Shown piece by piece: positions 26,889 through 35,476 of a stretch of 64,000 bases of DNA. A model generated the notes under the pieces. The model was not told the DNA's origin and did no database searches. It saw only the letters and a program-made list of their open reading frames with translations. The translations under genes and the position numbers were made by a program. The stretch's first letter is position 1; every line of letters starts with the position of its first letter. The DNA comes from Actinomycetota bacterium (lineage in GTDB: Bacteria; Actinomycetota; Actinomycetes; S36-B12; CAIYMF01): positions 1 to 64,000 of the forward strand of contig JAIUOK010000019.1 of assembly GCA_020161245.1 (NCBI GenBank), in the 5' to 3' direction.

Positions 26889-28480
26889 GCCGCAGTCCCT
26901 ACGTCACGGCGTCGAACGACCCGCGGCGCATGCTCGACCTCGATCCGGCGACGATCCGCGCGGCCCGGTCGTTGGCGCGCAAGGCCGGGGCGCCGGTCGT
27001 GAGGATGGCCAAGCAGCACACAACCGTGTCCGTCGAGCGCGCCACTCTGCGACTTGCCGGCCTCGAGGGCGCCGACGTCGAGGGCATCCCGTGGGTCAAC
27101 CGGCTCGTCGACGTCGTGCGCGAGCAGGTCGGCCTCGAGCACGGCGTCGCGCTGCCCGTCTGGGACGCGATGCACCGCACCGGCGACGACCTGCTCACGG
27201 TCGCGCAGAAGGCGGCATCGGGCTCGGTGCAGCTGCGGCTGCCGGAGGGCCGCGACGCAGCCCGCGCCGGGCGCAGCGCCCGAACGCAGCTGTCGCGGGG
27301 CATCCGCCGCATCGATGCGCAGCGCGCGGCCCGCGACCGGATGATCGGCAAGTACGGCGACCCGCCCGCGCCGTGGATCTACCTCATCGTCGCCACCGGC
27401 GACATCTACGAGGACATGCCGCAGGCCCAGGCTGCGGCGCGAGAAGGCGCCGACGTCATCGCCGTCATCCGTTCCACCGGTCAGTCGCTGCTCGACTACG
27501 TGCCGGAGGGCCCCACCCGCGAGGGCTACGCCGGCACCTACGCCACCCAGGCCAACTTCCGCCTCATGCGGGCCGCCCTCGACGAGACCAGCAAGGAGCT
27601 CGGGCGCTACGTCCGGCTGACCAACTACGCGTCGGGCCTGTGCATGCCGGAGATCGCGACCCTCGCCGGTCTCGAGCGGCTCGACATGATGCTCAACGAC
27701 TCGATGTACGGGATCCTCTTCCGCGACATCAACCCGGTGCGCACCTTCGTCGACCAGCGCTTCTCCCGCCAGATCCACGCGCGGGCCGGGATCGTCATCA
27801 ACACCGGCGAGGACAACTACCTCACCACCGCCGACGCCGTGGACGCCGCACACACCGTCACCGTGAGCCAGCTGCTCAACGAGTACTTCGCCAAGGAGGC
27901 CGGGCTCGAGGACTGGCAGCTCGGGCTCGGGCACGCGTTCGAGATCAACCCCGAGATCCCGGACTCCTTCCGGCTCGAGCTCGCCCACGCGATGCTCGCC
28001 CGCGCGCTGTTCCCCGACGCACCGCTGAAGTGGATGCCGCCCACCAAGCACATGACGGGCGATGTCTTCCGCGGCTACCTGCTCGACGGCTTCTTCAACC
28101 TCGCGGGCGCGCTCACCGGCCAGGGGATCCTGCTCGTCGGCATGATGACCGAGGCCGTTGTCACCCCGTGGCTGTCCGACCGCGACCTGGCGCTGCAGAA
28201 CGTCCGGTACGTGTTCAACGCAGCCGGCAACCTACGCGAGGACTTCCGCCCGGCGCCCGACGGCTTCATCGCGCATCGTGCGCGCCAGGTGCTGGGGGAG
28301 GCGGTCGATCTGCTCGACCGCATCGTCGACGACACCCTGCTCGAGGCCATCGCCGACGGCACGTTCGGCCTCATGAAGCGCCCCGCTGACCACGGGCGCG
28401 GCCTCGACGGCGTGGTCCGCAAGGCCCCCGACTACCTCAACCCCGCGGCCGACCTGCTCGAGGAGGGGGCGACCCGATGA
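26885..28480 (+). CDS. kamD: Lysine 5,6-aminomutase alpha subunit
   Basis: This 531-residue large subunit of the B12/PLP-dependent enzyme contains PWIYLIVATGDIYEDMPQA, TNYASGLCMPEIA, MLNDSMYGILFRDIN, INTGEDNYLTTADA and PTKHMTGDVFRGY, long blocks conserved in KamD. With KamE it moves the terminal amino group of beta-lysine to C5. The length is close to the clostridial protein (about 516). ATGA overlaps join it to the amidohydrolase before and kamE after. It makes the pathway dependent on adenosylcobalamin. Confidence 0.95.
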   Translation: MSRSPYVTASNDPRRMLDLDPATIRAARSLARKAGAPVVRMAKQHTTVSVERATLRLAGLEGADVEGIPWVNRLVDVVREQVGLEHGVALPVWDAMHRTGDDLLTVAQKAASGSVQLRLPEGRDAARAGRSARTQLSRGIRRIDAQRAARDRMIGKYGDPPAPWIYLIVATGDIYEDMPQAQAAAREGADVIAVIRSTGQSLLDYVPEGPTREGYAGTYATQANFRLMRAALDETSKELGRYVRLTNYASGLCMPEIATLAGLERLDMMLNDSMYGILFRDINPVRTFVDQRFSRQIHARAGIVINTGEDNYLTTADAVDAAHTVTVSQLLNEYFAKEAGLEDWQLGLGHAFEINPEIPDSFRLELAHAMLARALFPDAPLKWMPPTKHMTGDVFRGYLLDGFFNLAGALTGQGILLVGMMTEAVVTPWLSDRDLALQNVRYVFNAAGNLREDFRPAPDGFIAHRARQVLGEAVDLLDRIVDDTLLEAIADGTFGLMKRPADHGRGLDGVVRKAPDYLNPAADLLEEGATR

Positions 28481-29241
28481 CGACGTCGAAGAGCATCGTG
28501 CGGCCGTACGGCGACACCACCGGCGACGGCATGGTGCAGCTGTCGTTCACCCTGCCGCTGCCTCACGACAAGCGGGCAGAGGGCGCTGCGCTGCAGCTGG
28601 CCAAGAAGATGGGGATGGACCCCGCGATGGTGGTCCACGCCAAGGCCATGGGTCCGGACTTCACCTTCTTCGTCGTCTACGGATCCGTGCAGCACCTCGT
28701 CGACGTGCGCGAGGTCCAGGTGGTCGAGCGCGACTACCCGCTGCTGTCTCCCAAGGAGATCAACGCCGCGATCAAGAAGACGCTGCGCCGGCCGCTCGTC
28801 GTCGTCGGGGCCTGCATCGGCACCGACGCCCACACCGTGGGCATCGACGCGATCCTCAACATCAAAGGCTTCGCGGGCGAGAAGGGGCTGGAGTACTACT
28901 CCGAGATCACCGTGGTGAACCTCGGCGCGCAGGTGGCCGTGCCCGACCTCGTGGAGCAGGCGCGCGTGCACCGGGCCGACGCCGTCCTGGTCTCGCAGGT
29001 GGTCACCCAGCGCGACGCCCACCTGCACAACACCCGCGAGATGAGCGCGGCCTTCCGCGAGGCGTTCCCCGCGGACCGGCGCCCGCTGCTGGTCGTGGGC
29101 GGGCCGCGCTTCGACGAGACTATGACCGCCGAGCTCGGCGTCGACCGCATCTTCGGCAAGGGCACCACACCCGCCGAGGTGGCCTCCTACCTCGTGTCGG
29201 CCCTCGTCCCGGCTCCCACCACCCGGAAGAAGGCATCGTGA
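28477..29241 (+). CDS. kamE: Lysine 5,6-aminomutase beta subunit
   Basis: The 254-residue subunit has a Rossmann B12 domain with base-off motif ACIGTDAHTVGIDAILN; His119 should coordinate cobalt. Lys130 (NIKG) lies 11 residues later. In the clostridial enzyme I recall His133 and Lys144, also 11 apart, the latter holding PLP. So both key residues appear present. It pairs with KamD and overlaps kal by GTGA. Confidence 0.95.
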   Translation: MTTSKSIVRPYGDTTGDGMVQLSFTLPLPHDKRAEGAALQLAKKMGMDPAMVVHAKAMGPDFTFFVVYGSVQHLVDVREVQVVERDYPLLSPKEINAAIKKTLRRPLVVVGACIGTDAHTVGIDAILNIKGFAGEKGLEYYSEITVVNLGAQVAVPDLVEQARVHRADAVLVSQVVTQRDAHLHNTREMSAAFREAFPADRRPLLVVGGPRFDETMTAELGVDRIFGKGTTPAEVASYLVSALVPAPTTRKKAS

Positions 29242-29627
29242 GCGACGACCCGCGCCTCGGAATGTCGGTGACCCACCGGCGGTACGTCCCCTACTCGCAC
29301 GCTCACTACGGCGGCAACCTCGTGGACGGCGCCTACGTGCTTGCGATGTTCGGCGACGTCGCGACCGAGCTCTGCATCCGCACCGACGGCGACGAGGGCC
29401 TGTTCGCGGGCTACGACGACGTCGCGTTCCGCGCGCCGGTGATGGGCGGCGACGTCCTCGAGGCGACGGCCACCGTGACCCGCGTCGGCACCCGGTCGCG
29501 CGGTGTCGCGTTCGAGGCGCGCGTGGTGTGCCGGGCCGAGCCGGAGCGCGGTGCATCGTCCGCCTCGGTGCTCGCCGAGCCGCTCGTGGTCACGTCCGCC
29601 ACGGGCACGGTCGTCGTCCCGGGCTGA
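29238..29627 (+). CDS. kal: L-3-aminobutyryl-CoA ammonia-lyase (Kal), hotdog fold
   Basis: This 129-residue hotdog protein contains YVPYSHAHYGGNLVDGAYVL and the strand-rich DDVAFRAPVMGGDVLEA. Kal removes ammonia from 3-aminobutyryl-CoA to give crotonyl-CoA, the last dedicated step of lysine fermentation. Its position as the final coupled gene after kamE matches clostridial and fusobacterial clusters. A general hotdog thioesterase is less likely given the context. Confidence 0.9.
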   Translation: MSDDPRLGMSVTHRRYVPYSHAHYGGNLVDGAYVLAMFGDVATELCIRTDGDEGLFAGYDDVAFRAPVMGGDVLEATATVTRVGTRSRGVAFEARVVCRAEPERGASSASVLAEPLVVTSATGTVVVPG

Positions 29628-29658
29628 CGGGGGAGCCGGCGTCGGGCAGGATCGGCCC

Positions 29659-30102
29659 ATGCGCGACCTCCTCGACCGCGTCCGCGGCGGCATGACCACG
29701 GGGACGCTCGTCTGCGTGGTGCTCGCCCTGCTGTGGTCGCTGCTGGTGCTGGTCGCCGCATTCGTCGCACCGGTCTACGGGTCGTCGTCGTGCGCGGGAG
29801 TGGTCGGCGGACCGTCGCAGTGCGTCGACTCCACCCGCACCATGGTCGAGGTCAACGGCGTCACCGCCGTCGTCGTCATGCTGATCCCGCTCGTCGTCAC
29901 GGTCGTGGTGGCACTGGGGCTGGGCAACGGCAGCCGCGCCGGCATGACTGCGGCCTGGACGGCGTCGGTCATCCTGGCCGTGCTGACCCTGCTCGCGCTG
30001 CTCTCTGTCGGGGTCGTGTGGGTCCCGGTCGTGGTGCTGCTCCTGCTGGCATGCGTGCTGATGCAGACCTACCGGGCGCGGCTGCGCTACGAGGCCGCCT
30101 GA
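29659..30102 (+). CDS. Small integral membrane protein, unknown
   Basis: This 147-residue protein has three or four hydrophobic segments (about 15-38, 68-90, 95-135 as one or two helices). The first extracellular loop contains two Cys (SSCAGVVGGPSQC), which could form a disulfide. CAGGAT lies 6 nt before the ATG, the leaderless spacing. No family recognised. Confidence 0.7.
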   Translation: MRDLLDRVRGGMTTGTLVCVVLALLWSLLVLVAAFVAPVYGSSSCAGVVGGPSQCVDSTRTMVEVNGVTAVVVMLIPLVVTVVVALGLGNGSRAGMTAAWTASVILAVLTLLALLSVGVVWVPVVVLLLLACVLMQTYRARLRYEAA

Positions 30103-30112
30103 TCGGACCGCG

Positions 30113-30448
30113 TCACGCCTTCGGAGGCAGCGTCCTCACGAAGGCGAGGGCCCGCTCGGTCCACCGGGAGAGCTGGGCCCTTGTGCGCAGAGCCTCGGAC
30201 GGCACCCGGACCCAGCCGTCCATCTCGCGCCCGCGCATCACCATGGGCTCGGCCGGGCCCTTCGCGAGCAGCGTGCCGGTATCGGCGGGGTCGACGCGCA
30301 CGAGCGCCCCGCCCTGACCGCTCGCGGCGATCGCCATATGGCCGTCGAGCAGGAACGCCAGCCCGCCGAACATCCGCTTCTCGCTGATCCCGCGCTCGCC
30401 GGCCACGAGCTCGCGGATCCGCTCGGCCAGCCCCTCGTCGTACGCCAT
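30113..30448 (-). CDS. TfoX/Sxy N-terminal domain protein
   Basis: This 111-residue protein matches the TfoX N-terminal domain: EKRMFGGLAFLLDGHMAIAAS, then LVRVDP and a C-terminal helix (LRTRAQLSRWTERALAFV). The domain is linked to competence regulation in proteobacteria; stand-alone actinobacterial copies have no assigned role. The ATG at 30448 starts the conserved MAYDEGLAERIREL. Confidence 0.88.
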   Translation of the reverse strand: MAYDEGLAERIRELVAGERGISEKRMFGGLAFLLDGHMAIAASGQGGALVRVDPADTGTLLAKGPAEPMVMRGREMDGWVRVPSEALRTRAQLSRWTERALAFVRTLPPKA

Positions 30449-30582
30449 GGCCCGACGCTAGACCCGGCTGCCCACACCGTCCCGTGCCGTGGGCCGTACC
30501 CGGCCGATGTTGCCGAACCGGCTGCGGGCCCGACCGGACGGCGGCAGACTCCGCGCTGGCTCACGACTTCGGGGGGATCTCG

Positions 30583-32085
30583 ATGACCGTCTCCACTGCT
30601 CGCCTCCGCACTGCTCTGCTCTCCGCAGTGCCCGGTGCGGCCCTCGTCGCGGGGTTGCTCATGCCAGCAACCGTCGCCTCAGCCGCGGTGCTGCCGCCTG
30701 CGGACGGCGTCATCACGGCCATCGACGAGTTCGTGCTCGAGCCGCCGATCGGCGACTGCTGCGGCCCTGGCTCGGACCCCATGGACTACGGGGTCTGGTC
30801 GCCAGACGGGGCCAGGATGGCGATGATCAGCGCAGACTCGAGGCTCGTGATCCTCGACGCTGTTGCCAAGAAGCTCTACCCCCGCGGCAACGTGGCCCTC
30901 GACCTCCAGAGCCGCCCCAGCTGGAACCCGCAGGGCAATGGCGTGGCCGTCGCGTCGGGTGGCGACATCGTCGTCCTGTCGGCCGCCACGGGGTCGATCA
31001 GCCGCAACCTCACGAGCACACCCGCGATCACCGAGCGGAACCCCACGTGGAGCCCCAGCCGCATCATCGCGTTCGAGACGCCGGCGGGCGTCTACGCGGT
31101 GGGGGACACGGGTGGGACTCCGGTGCTGCGTGTCGCGGGTGCGTCGCACCCGCGCTTCTCACCGGACGGCAAGCACCTGGCGTATCTGAAGGCGGGCCAC
31201 CTCTTCTACTCGAAGCCCGACGGCACGGGCGAGGTCGACGCCAACCTCGACGTCGTCGACTTCGACTGGTCGCCCGACAGCACCCGGTTCGTCGCGCTCA
31301 TGAGCGACGCGACCGGATGGGGGAGCACCGACACCTGGGTCACGACTCTGACCGGCGCAGGTGTGCGGCCCGTGGCTAGCCCGGGCAGCTCTGCGAAGTC
31401 CTTCTCCTGGCAGCCCGTGCCCCGTCCCACCGCCGCGATGGCCAGCCCCACCCGGGTGTTCTCGACGAGCGGCGGAATCCCGGTGGGGTGGACGACCAGC
31501 AAGGTCGGCATGTTCGGCACCGTCGCCGACGTGCGCTATCGGTCCATGCCGGCGCTGGGCGGCCCGATCTCGTCGTTCAGGCCGCTGCGCACGGGGACCT
31601 ACGCCAGCGCCTCGCCCTTCGGCGCTGCGCCCGGGACCCGGTACTGCTTCTCCGTGCGGTCCCGCATCCCGAAGCTGTCGCTGACGAGCAGCTGGAGCAC
31701 TCCGCGGTGCACGGTCGTGCCCGTCGACGACCGTGCCCTTGTGGCGACCGGGCCCTGGGCGCGCACGGCGCAGAAGGGATGGCTCGCCGGCACCGGGAGC
31801 GTGACCACGACGAAGGGCGCGACCCTCACCAGCCGGAGCGGTCTGATCCGGCGCGCGGGCGTGGTCGCCACGACCTGCCCGACGTGCGGACGGATCGCCA
31901 TCTCGGTAGGCGGCACCCGCATCGGCACCCTGTCGCTGTACTCGGCCACGACGCAGCGCCGACTGCTGACGGTCCCCATCTCGACGGTGCCCACCGGCAA
32001 GGTCAGCATCGTGGTCCTCTCGTCGGGGAAGAAGGTCGCCATCGACGGTCTTGCTGTCGACTCCTGGGTCGACAACCCGGCCTGA
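30583..32085 (+). CDS. Secreted beta-propeller (TolB/PD40-like) protein
   Basis: This 500-residue protein has a Sec signal peptide ending near ATVASAAVLPP. The N-terminal half is built of repeats typical of PD40 propellers (YGVWSPDGARMAMIS, PSWNPQGNGVAVASGG, PRFSPDGKHLAYLKAG, DFDWSPDSTRFVALM). The C-terminal half is beta-rich with a CPTC pair and no family I recognise. GGGGGG lies 5-10 nt before the ATG. It is probably an extracellular or envelope binding protein; ligand unknown. Confidence 0.8.
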   Translation: MTVSTARLRTALLSAVPGAALVAGLLMPATVASAAVLPPADGVITAIDEFVLEPPIGDCCGPGSDPMDYGVWSPDGARMAMISADSRLVILDAVAKKLYPRGNVALDLQSRPSWNPQGNGVAVASGGDIVVLSAATGSISRNLTSTPAITERNPTWSPSRIIAFETPAGVYAVGDTGGTPVLRVAGASHPRFSPDGKHLAYLKAGHLFYSKPDGTGEVDANLDVVDFDWSPDSTRFVALMSDATGWGSTDTWVTTLTGAGVRPVASPGSSAKSFSWQPVPRPTAAMASPTRVFSTSGGIPVGWTTSKVGMFGTVADVRYRSMPALGGPISSFRPLRTGTYASASPFGAAPGTRYCFSVRSRIPKLSLTSSWSTPRCTVVPVDDRALVATGPWARTAQKGWLAGTGSVTTTKGATLTSRSGLIRRAGVVATTCPTCGRIAISVGGTRIGTLSLYSATTQRRLLTVPISTVPTGKVSIVVLSSGKKVAIDGLAVDSWVDNPA

Positions 32086-32128
32086 GGTCCGCGGCCGCGA
32101 AGGGCGTACGGGCGGCGCCGACCGGCCG

Positions 32129-32134
32129 TAGGGT
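32129..32134 (+). promoter_or_regulatory. -10 element for the yciO-like gene, probably leaderless
   Basis: TAGGGT lies exactly 6 nt before the ATG at 32141. Confidence 0.55.
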
Positions 32135-32140
32135 CGCTGC

Positions 32141-32761
32141 ATGGCCAGGTACTTCGACGTGCACCCGGACAACCCGCAGCCGCGGCTGATCACGCAGATC
32201 GTGGACCTGTTGCGCGACGGCGCGCTCATCGTCTACCCGACGGACTCGTGCTACGCCTTCGGCGCCACGATGGGCAACGGCGAGGCGCTCGAGCGGATCC
32301 GCACGATCCGCCATCTCGACGCCAAGCACAACTTCACCCTCGTGTGCGCGGACTTCAGCCAGCTCGGCCACTACGTGCACGTCAGCAACGCGATGTTCCG
32401 CACCGTGAAGTCGGCGACCCCGGGCAGCTACACGTTCGTGCTCCCGGCCACGCGCGAGGTGCCGCGGCGCATGCTGCAGCCCAAGAAGCACACGGTCGGG
32501 GTCCGCATCCCGAAGCACGTCGTGACCCAGGCGATCATCGCGGAGCTCGGCGAGCCGATCCTGTCGAGCACGCTGTTCATGCCGGGCGACGCCGAGCCGA
32601 TGACCGTGGGCTGGGAGATCAAGGAGCGCCTCGACCACCTCGTCGACGCCGTGGTCGACTCCGGAGACTGCGGCATGGAGCCCACGACCGTCGTCGACCT
32701 GACGGGGGAGGAGCCCGAGGTCGTGCGCGTGGGCGCGGGCGACCCGTCGCGCTTCGAGTGA
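32141..32761 (+). CDS. YrdC/Sua5-fold protein, YciO subfamily
   Basis: This 206-residue single-domain YrdC-fold protein has PTDSCYAFG, IRHLDAKHNFTLVC, ATPGSYTFVLPATREVP and VGVRIPKH. It has the same length as E. coli YciO (206) and shares its FDVHPDNPQPR-type N-terminus. The fold binds ATP and threonine in true Sua5 proteins. Whether YciO-type members make threonylcarbamoyl-AMP for tRNA t6A in vivo is uncertain, so I name only the subfamily. Confidence 0.88.
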   Translation: MARYFDVHPDNPQPRLITQIVDLLRDGALIVYPTDSCYAFGATMGNGEALERIRTIRHLDAKHNFTLVCADFSQLGHYVHVSNAMFRTVKSATPGSYTFVLPATREVPRRMLQPKKHTVGVRIPKHVVTQAIIAELGEPILSSTLFMPGDAEPMTVGWEIKERLDHLVDAVVDSGDCGMEPTTVVDLTGEEPEVVRVGAGDPSRFE

Positions 32762-32880
32762 CAGCTCCAGTCGTCCCGGGCTGCGGGACGAGAGGGGTGA
32801 CGTGGGCGTGTCCGGCGTACCGGGGACGGCCTCACGGCCTAGGTTGCGCAGGACCTTGTCCGTGACCCTGTGGGGGGACC

Positions 32881-35340
32881 ATGCGACGGCCTCGCCGTGC
32901 CATTTCCGCTCTCGCCGCCACCGCGCTCGCCGCGGGTCTGGTGGCCGTGGCTGCGCCGCCGGCGCACGCCGCTGACATCCGCACCATCAACCTGCTCAAC
33001 ATCAACGACTTCCATGGCCGCATCGACTCCAACACCGTCAAGGTGGCCGGGACGATCGAGCAGCTCCGAGCGGCGTCGGGGGAGGCCAGCACCCTGCTGC
33101 TCTCCGCCGGGGACAACATCGGTGCATCGCTGTTCGCCTCCGCGTCGCAGGACGACCTTCCCACCATCGACGTGCTCAACGCGCTCGAGCTCCAGTCGAC
33201 GGCGCTGGGCAACCACGAGTTCGATCGAGGCCGCGACCTGCTCGGCAGCCTGATCGAGCCGCGTGCGGCCTTCCCGTTCCTGGGCGCGAACGTGTACCTG
33301 AAGGGCACCACCACCCCGGCGTTCGACGAGTTCTCGCTGGCGACGGTGAACGGCGTGACCGTCGGCGTCATCGGGGTCGTCACGCAGGAGACGCCGAGCC
33401 TCGTGTCGCCCGGCGGAATCGCGACCCTCGACTTCGGGGACCCGGTCGCGGCCGTGAACCGCGTCGCCGACGAGCTCACCGACGGCGATGTCGCCAACGG
33501 CGAGGCCGACGTCATCGTCGCCCAGTACCACGAAGGGGCCCAGGGCGGCGGCCCGCTCGCGACCGAGGTCGCGGCGAGCCCGGTGTTCGCGCGGATCGTC
33601 AACGAGACCTCGCCGAAGGTCGACGCGATCTTCAACGGCCACACCCACCAGACGTACGCCTACAGCGCCCCTGTGCCCGGAGGCGGCACCCGCCCGGTCG
33701 TGCAGACCGGCAGCTACGGGGCCAACATCGGCCAGGTCGTGCTGTCGTACGACGCCGACACCGACACGGTGGCGTCGTTCACCGCCGCGAACGTCGCGCG
33801 CACGGCGACCGCCGACGCCACGCTCATCAGCGCCTACCCCCGCGTCGCGGCCGTGAGCACGATCGTGACGGCGGCGCTGAACGAGGCGGCTGTCGTGGGC
33901 GGCAAGCCCATCGGGAGCGTCACCGCCGACATCACCACGGCCTACATCGGCGCCGCCCGCGACGACCGCGCGTCGGAGTCGACACTGGGCGGCCTCGTGG
34001 CCGACTCCCTGGTGGCGTCGCTGTCCGACCCGCTCATCGGCGGCGCCGAGATCGGCGTGGTCAACCCCGGCGGCCTGCGCAACGAGCTGCTGTACAGCCC
34101 CGACGGCGTCATCACCTTCGCGGAGGCCAACGCGGTCCTGCCGTTCGTGAACAACCTCTGGACGACCACGCTCACCGGTGCCCAGTTCAAGACACTGCTC
34201 GAGCAGCAGTGGCAGCGCGACGCGAACGGCAACGTCCCGTCGAGGTCGTACCTGCAGCTCGGGCTGTCGAGCAACGTGTCGTACACCTTCGACCCGGCCC
34301 GGCCCGAGGGCGACCGCATCACCTCCATCCGGGTGGACGGCGCACCGATCGATCCGGCACGCGGATACCGCGTGGGAGCGTTCAGCTTCCTCGTGCAGGG
34401 CGGCGACAACTTCCACGTCATGAAGCAGGGCACGGGGGTCCGCGACAGCGGCCTCATCGACCGTGATGCCTGGATCGCCTACCTGGGCGCCAACTCGCCC
34501 GTGTCGCCGTCGTTCGCCCGCCGCAGCGTCCAGGTCAGCGGGGCGCCGTCGACGCCCGTGCTCACGTCGGACCCCGTGTCCTTCACGGTCTCCAAGCTCG
34601 ACCTCACCTCGCTCGGGAGCCCGGCCAACACCGTCCTGACGGCGACGTCGGGCGGCGAGGAGCTGGGCAGCTTCGCCGTGACCGCCGGTGCGGCCACGGT
34701 GTCGTTCACCGTGCCGGACTCGTGGGTCGGGCCGCGCGAGATCGTGCTCACAGCCAGCCCGTCCGGCACCACCACGGTCGTGCCGATCACGGTCGCCCAG
34801 AGGCCGCTGACGCCGGCCACGCCGTCGATCTCGGGCACCGCGGTGTACGGCCAGGTCCTCTCGGCGGTCGTCGACCCGTGGGGCCCGGCACCGGTCGCGC
34901 TGTCCTACCAGTGGCTGCGCAACGGCGAGCCGATCCCCGGCGCGACAGGCACGACCTACCGGGCCGGGGTCGACGACGTCGGCACGGCGCTCTCGGTGTC
35001 GGTGACGGGCAGCCGTCCCGGCTACGCGACGGAGACGCGAACCAGCGCGCCCGTCGCGGTCGCGCCGGCGTCGCTGACACGCACGCCGCAGCCGGTGATC
35101 CTGGGCAAGGCCAAGGTCGGAAGCACCCTGTACGCCTACGCCGGTTCCTGGCGGCCGTACCCCGTGGCGCTGTCCTACCAGTGGCTGCGCAACGGCGAGC
35201 CGATCCCCGGGGCGACGTCCTGGCGCTACACGCCGCGGCGCGGTGACCGCGGGGACCGCCTCTCGGTGGCCGTGACCGGCAGCAAGCCGGGCTACGCCAG
35301 CGTCACCCGCATCAGCGAGCCCACGTCCCGGGTCCGCTGA
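32881..35340 (+). CDS. Secreted 5'-nucleotidase/metallophosphoesterase with C-terminal repeats
   Basis: This 819-residue protein has a signal peptide cleaved near PPAHAAD. The metallophosphoesterase domain contains NINDFHGRI, AGDNIGAS, LGNHEFDRG and FNGHTHQTY. The 5'-nucleotidase C-domain (residues about 330-540) has NPGGLRNELLY and FVNNLWTTTLTG. Then come a beta-sandwich region and two 90-residue repeats, each with SYQWLRNGEPIPGAT. It should hydrolyse extracellular nucleotides to nucleosides and phosphate. There is no LPxTG sorting signal, so release or cell-wall binding by the repeats is likely. A terminator follows. Confidence 0.92.
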   Translation: MRRPRRAISALAATALAAGLVAVAAPPAHAADIRTINLLNINDFHGRIDSNTVKVAGTIEQLRAASGEASTLLLSAGDNIGASLFASASQDDLPTIDVLNALELQSTALGNHEFDRGRDLLGSLIEPRAAFPFLGANVYLKGTTTPAFDEFSLATVNGVTVGVIGVVTQETPSLVSPGGIATLDFGDPVAAVNRVADELTDGDVANGEADVIVAQYHEGAQGGGPLATEVAASPVFARIVNETSPKVDAIFNGHTHQTYAYSAPVPGGGTRPVVQTGSYGANIGQVVLSYDADTDTVASFTAANVARTATADATLISAYPRVAAVSTIVTAALNEAAVVGGKPIGSVTADITTAYIGAARDDRASESTLGGLVADSLVASLSDPLIGGAEIGVVNPGGLRNELLYSPDGVITFAEANAVLPFVNNLWTTTLTGAQFKTLLEQQWQRDANGNVPSRSYLQLGLSSNVSYTFDPARPEGDRITSIRVDGAPIDPARGYRVGAFSFLVQGGDNFHVMKQGTGVRDSGLIDRDAWIAYLGANSPVSPSFARRSVQVSGAPSTPVLTSDPVSFTVSKLDLTSLGSPANTVLTATSGGEELGSFAVTAGAATVSFTVPDSWVGPREIVLTASPSGTTTVVPITVAQRPLTPATPSISGTAVYGQVLSAVVDPWGPAPVALSYQWLRNGEPIPGATGTTYRAGVDDVGTALSVSVTGSRPGYATETRTSAPVAVAPASLTRTPQPVILGKAKVGSTLYAYAGSWRPYPVALSYQWLRNGEPIPGATSWRYTPRRGDRGDRLSVAVTGSKPGYASVTRISEPTSRVR
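34897..35210 (+). repeat. 44-bp identical repeat in the nucleotidase C-terminus
   Basis: Positions 34897-34940 and 35167-35210 are identical over 44 bp, 270 bp apart, within repeats that differ elsewhere. They encode ALSYQWLRNGEPIPG. Recent duplication or gene conversion is likely. Confidence 0.95.
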
Positions 35341-35350
35341 CGCAGCACCT

Positions 35351-35386
35351 CCGACGGCCCGCACCCTCCGGGGTGCGGGCCGTCGG
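35351..35386 (+). terminator. Strong hairpin after the nucleotidase gene
   Basis: A 16-bp perfect GC-rich stem (35351-35366 with 35371-35386) has a 4-nt loop and starts 11 nt after the stop codon. There is no T-tract. Confidence 0.85.
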
Positions 35387-35464
35387 CACGTTCGAGGGAT
35401 CCGGTCGGCTGCGCAGCGCGTCCATGCCAGGGCGGGCCGTCACGGCAGCCCGCGACGGCTGACG

Positions 35465-35470
35465 TAGCCT
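35465..35470 (+). promoter_or_regulatory. -10 element for lnt, probably leaderless
   Basis: TAGCCT lies exactly 6 nt before the ATG at 35477. A CGGAGG just before the ATG is too close to serve as a normal ribosome site. Confidence 0.5.
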
Positions 35471-35476
35471 CGGAGG

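Noticed and set aside
30449-30582. Upstream extension of the secreted propeller to 30484
   Set aside because: It would add residues before a complete signal peptide; the ATG at 30583 has a G-rich ribosome site and starts the signal correctly.
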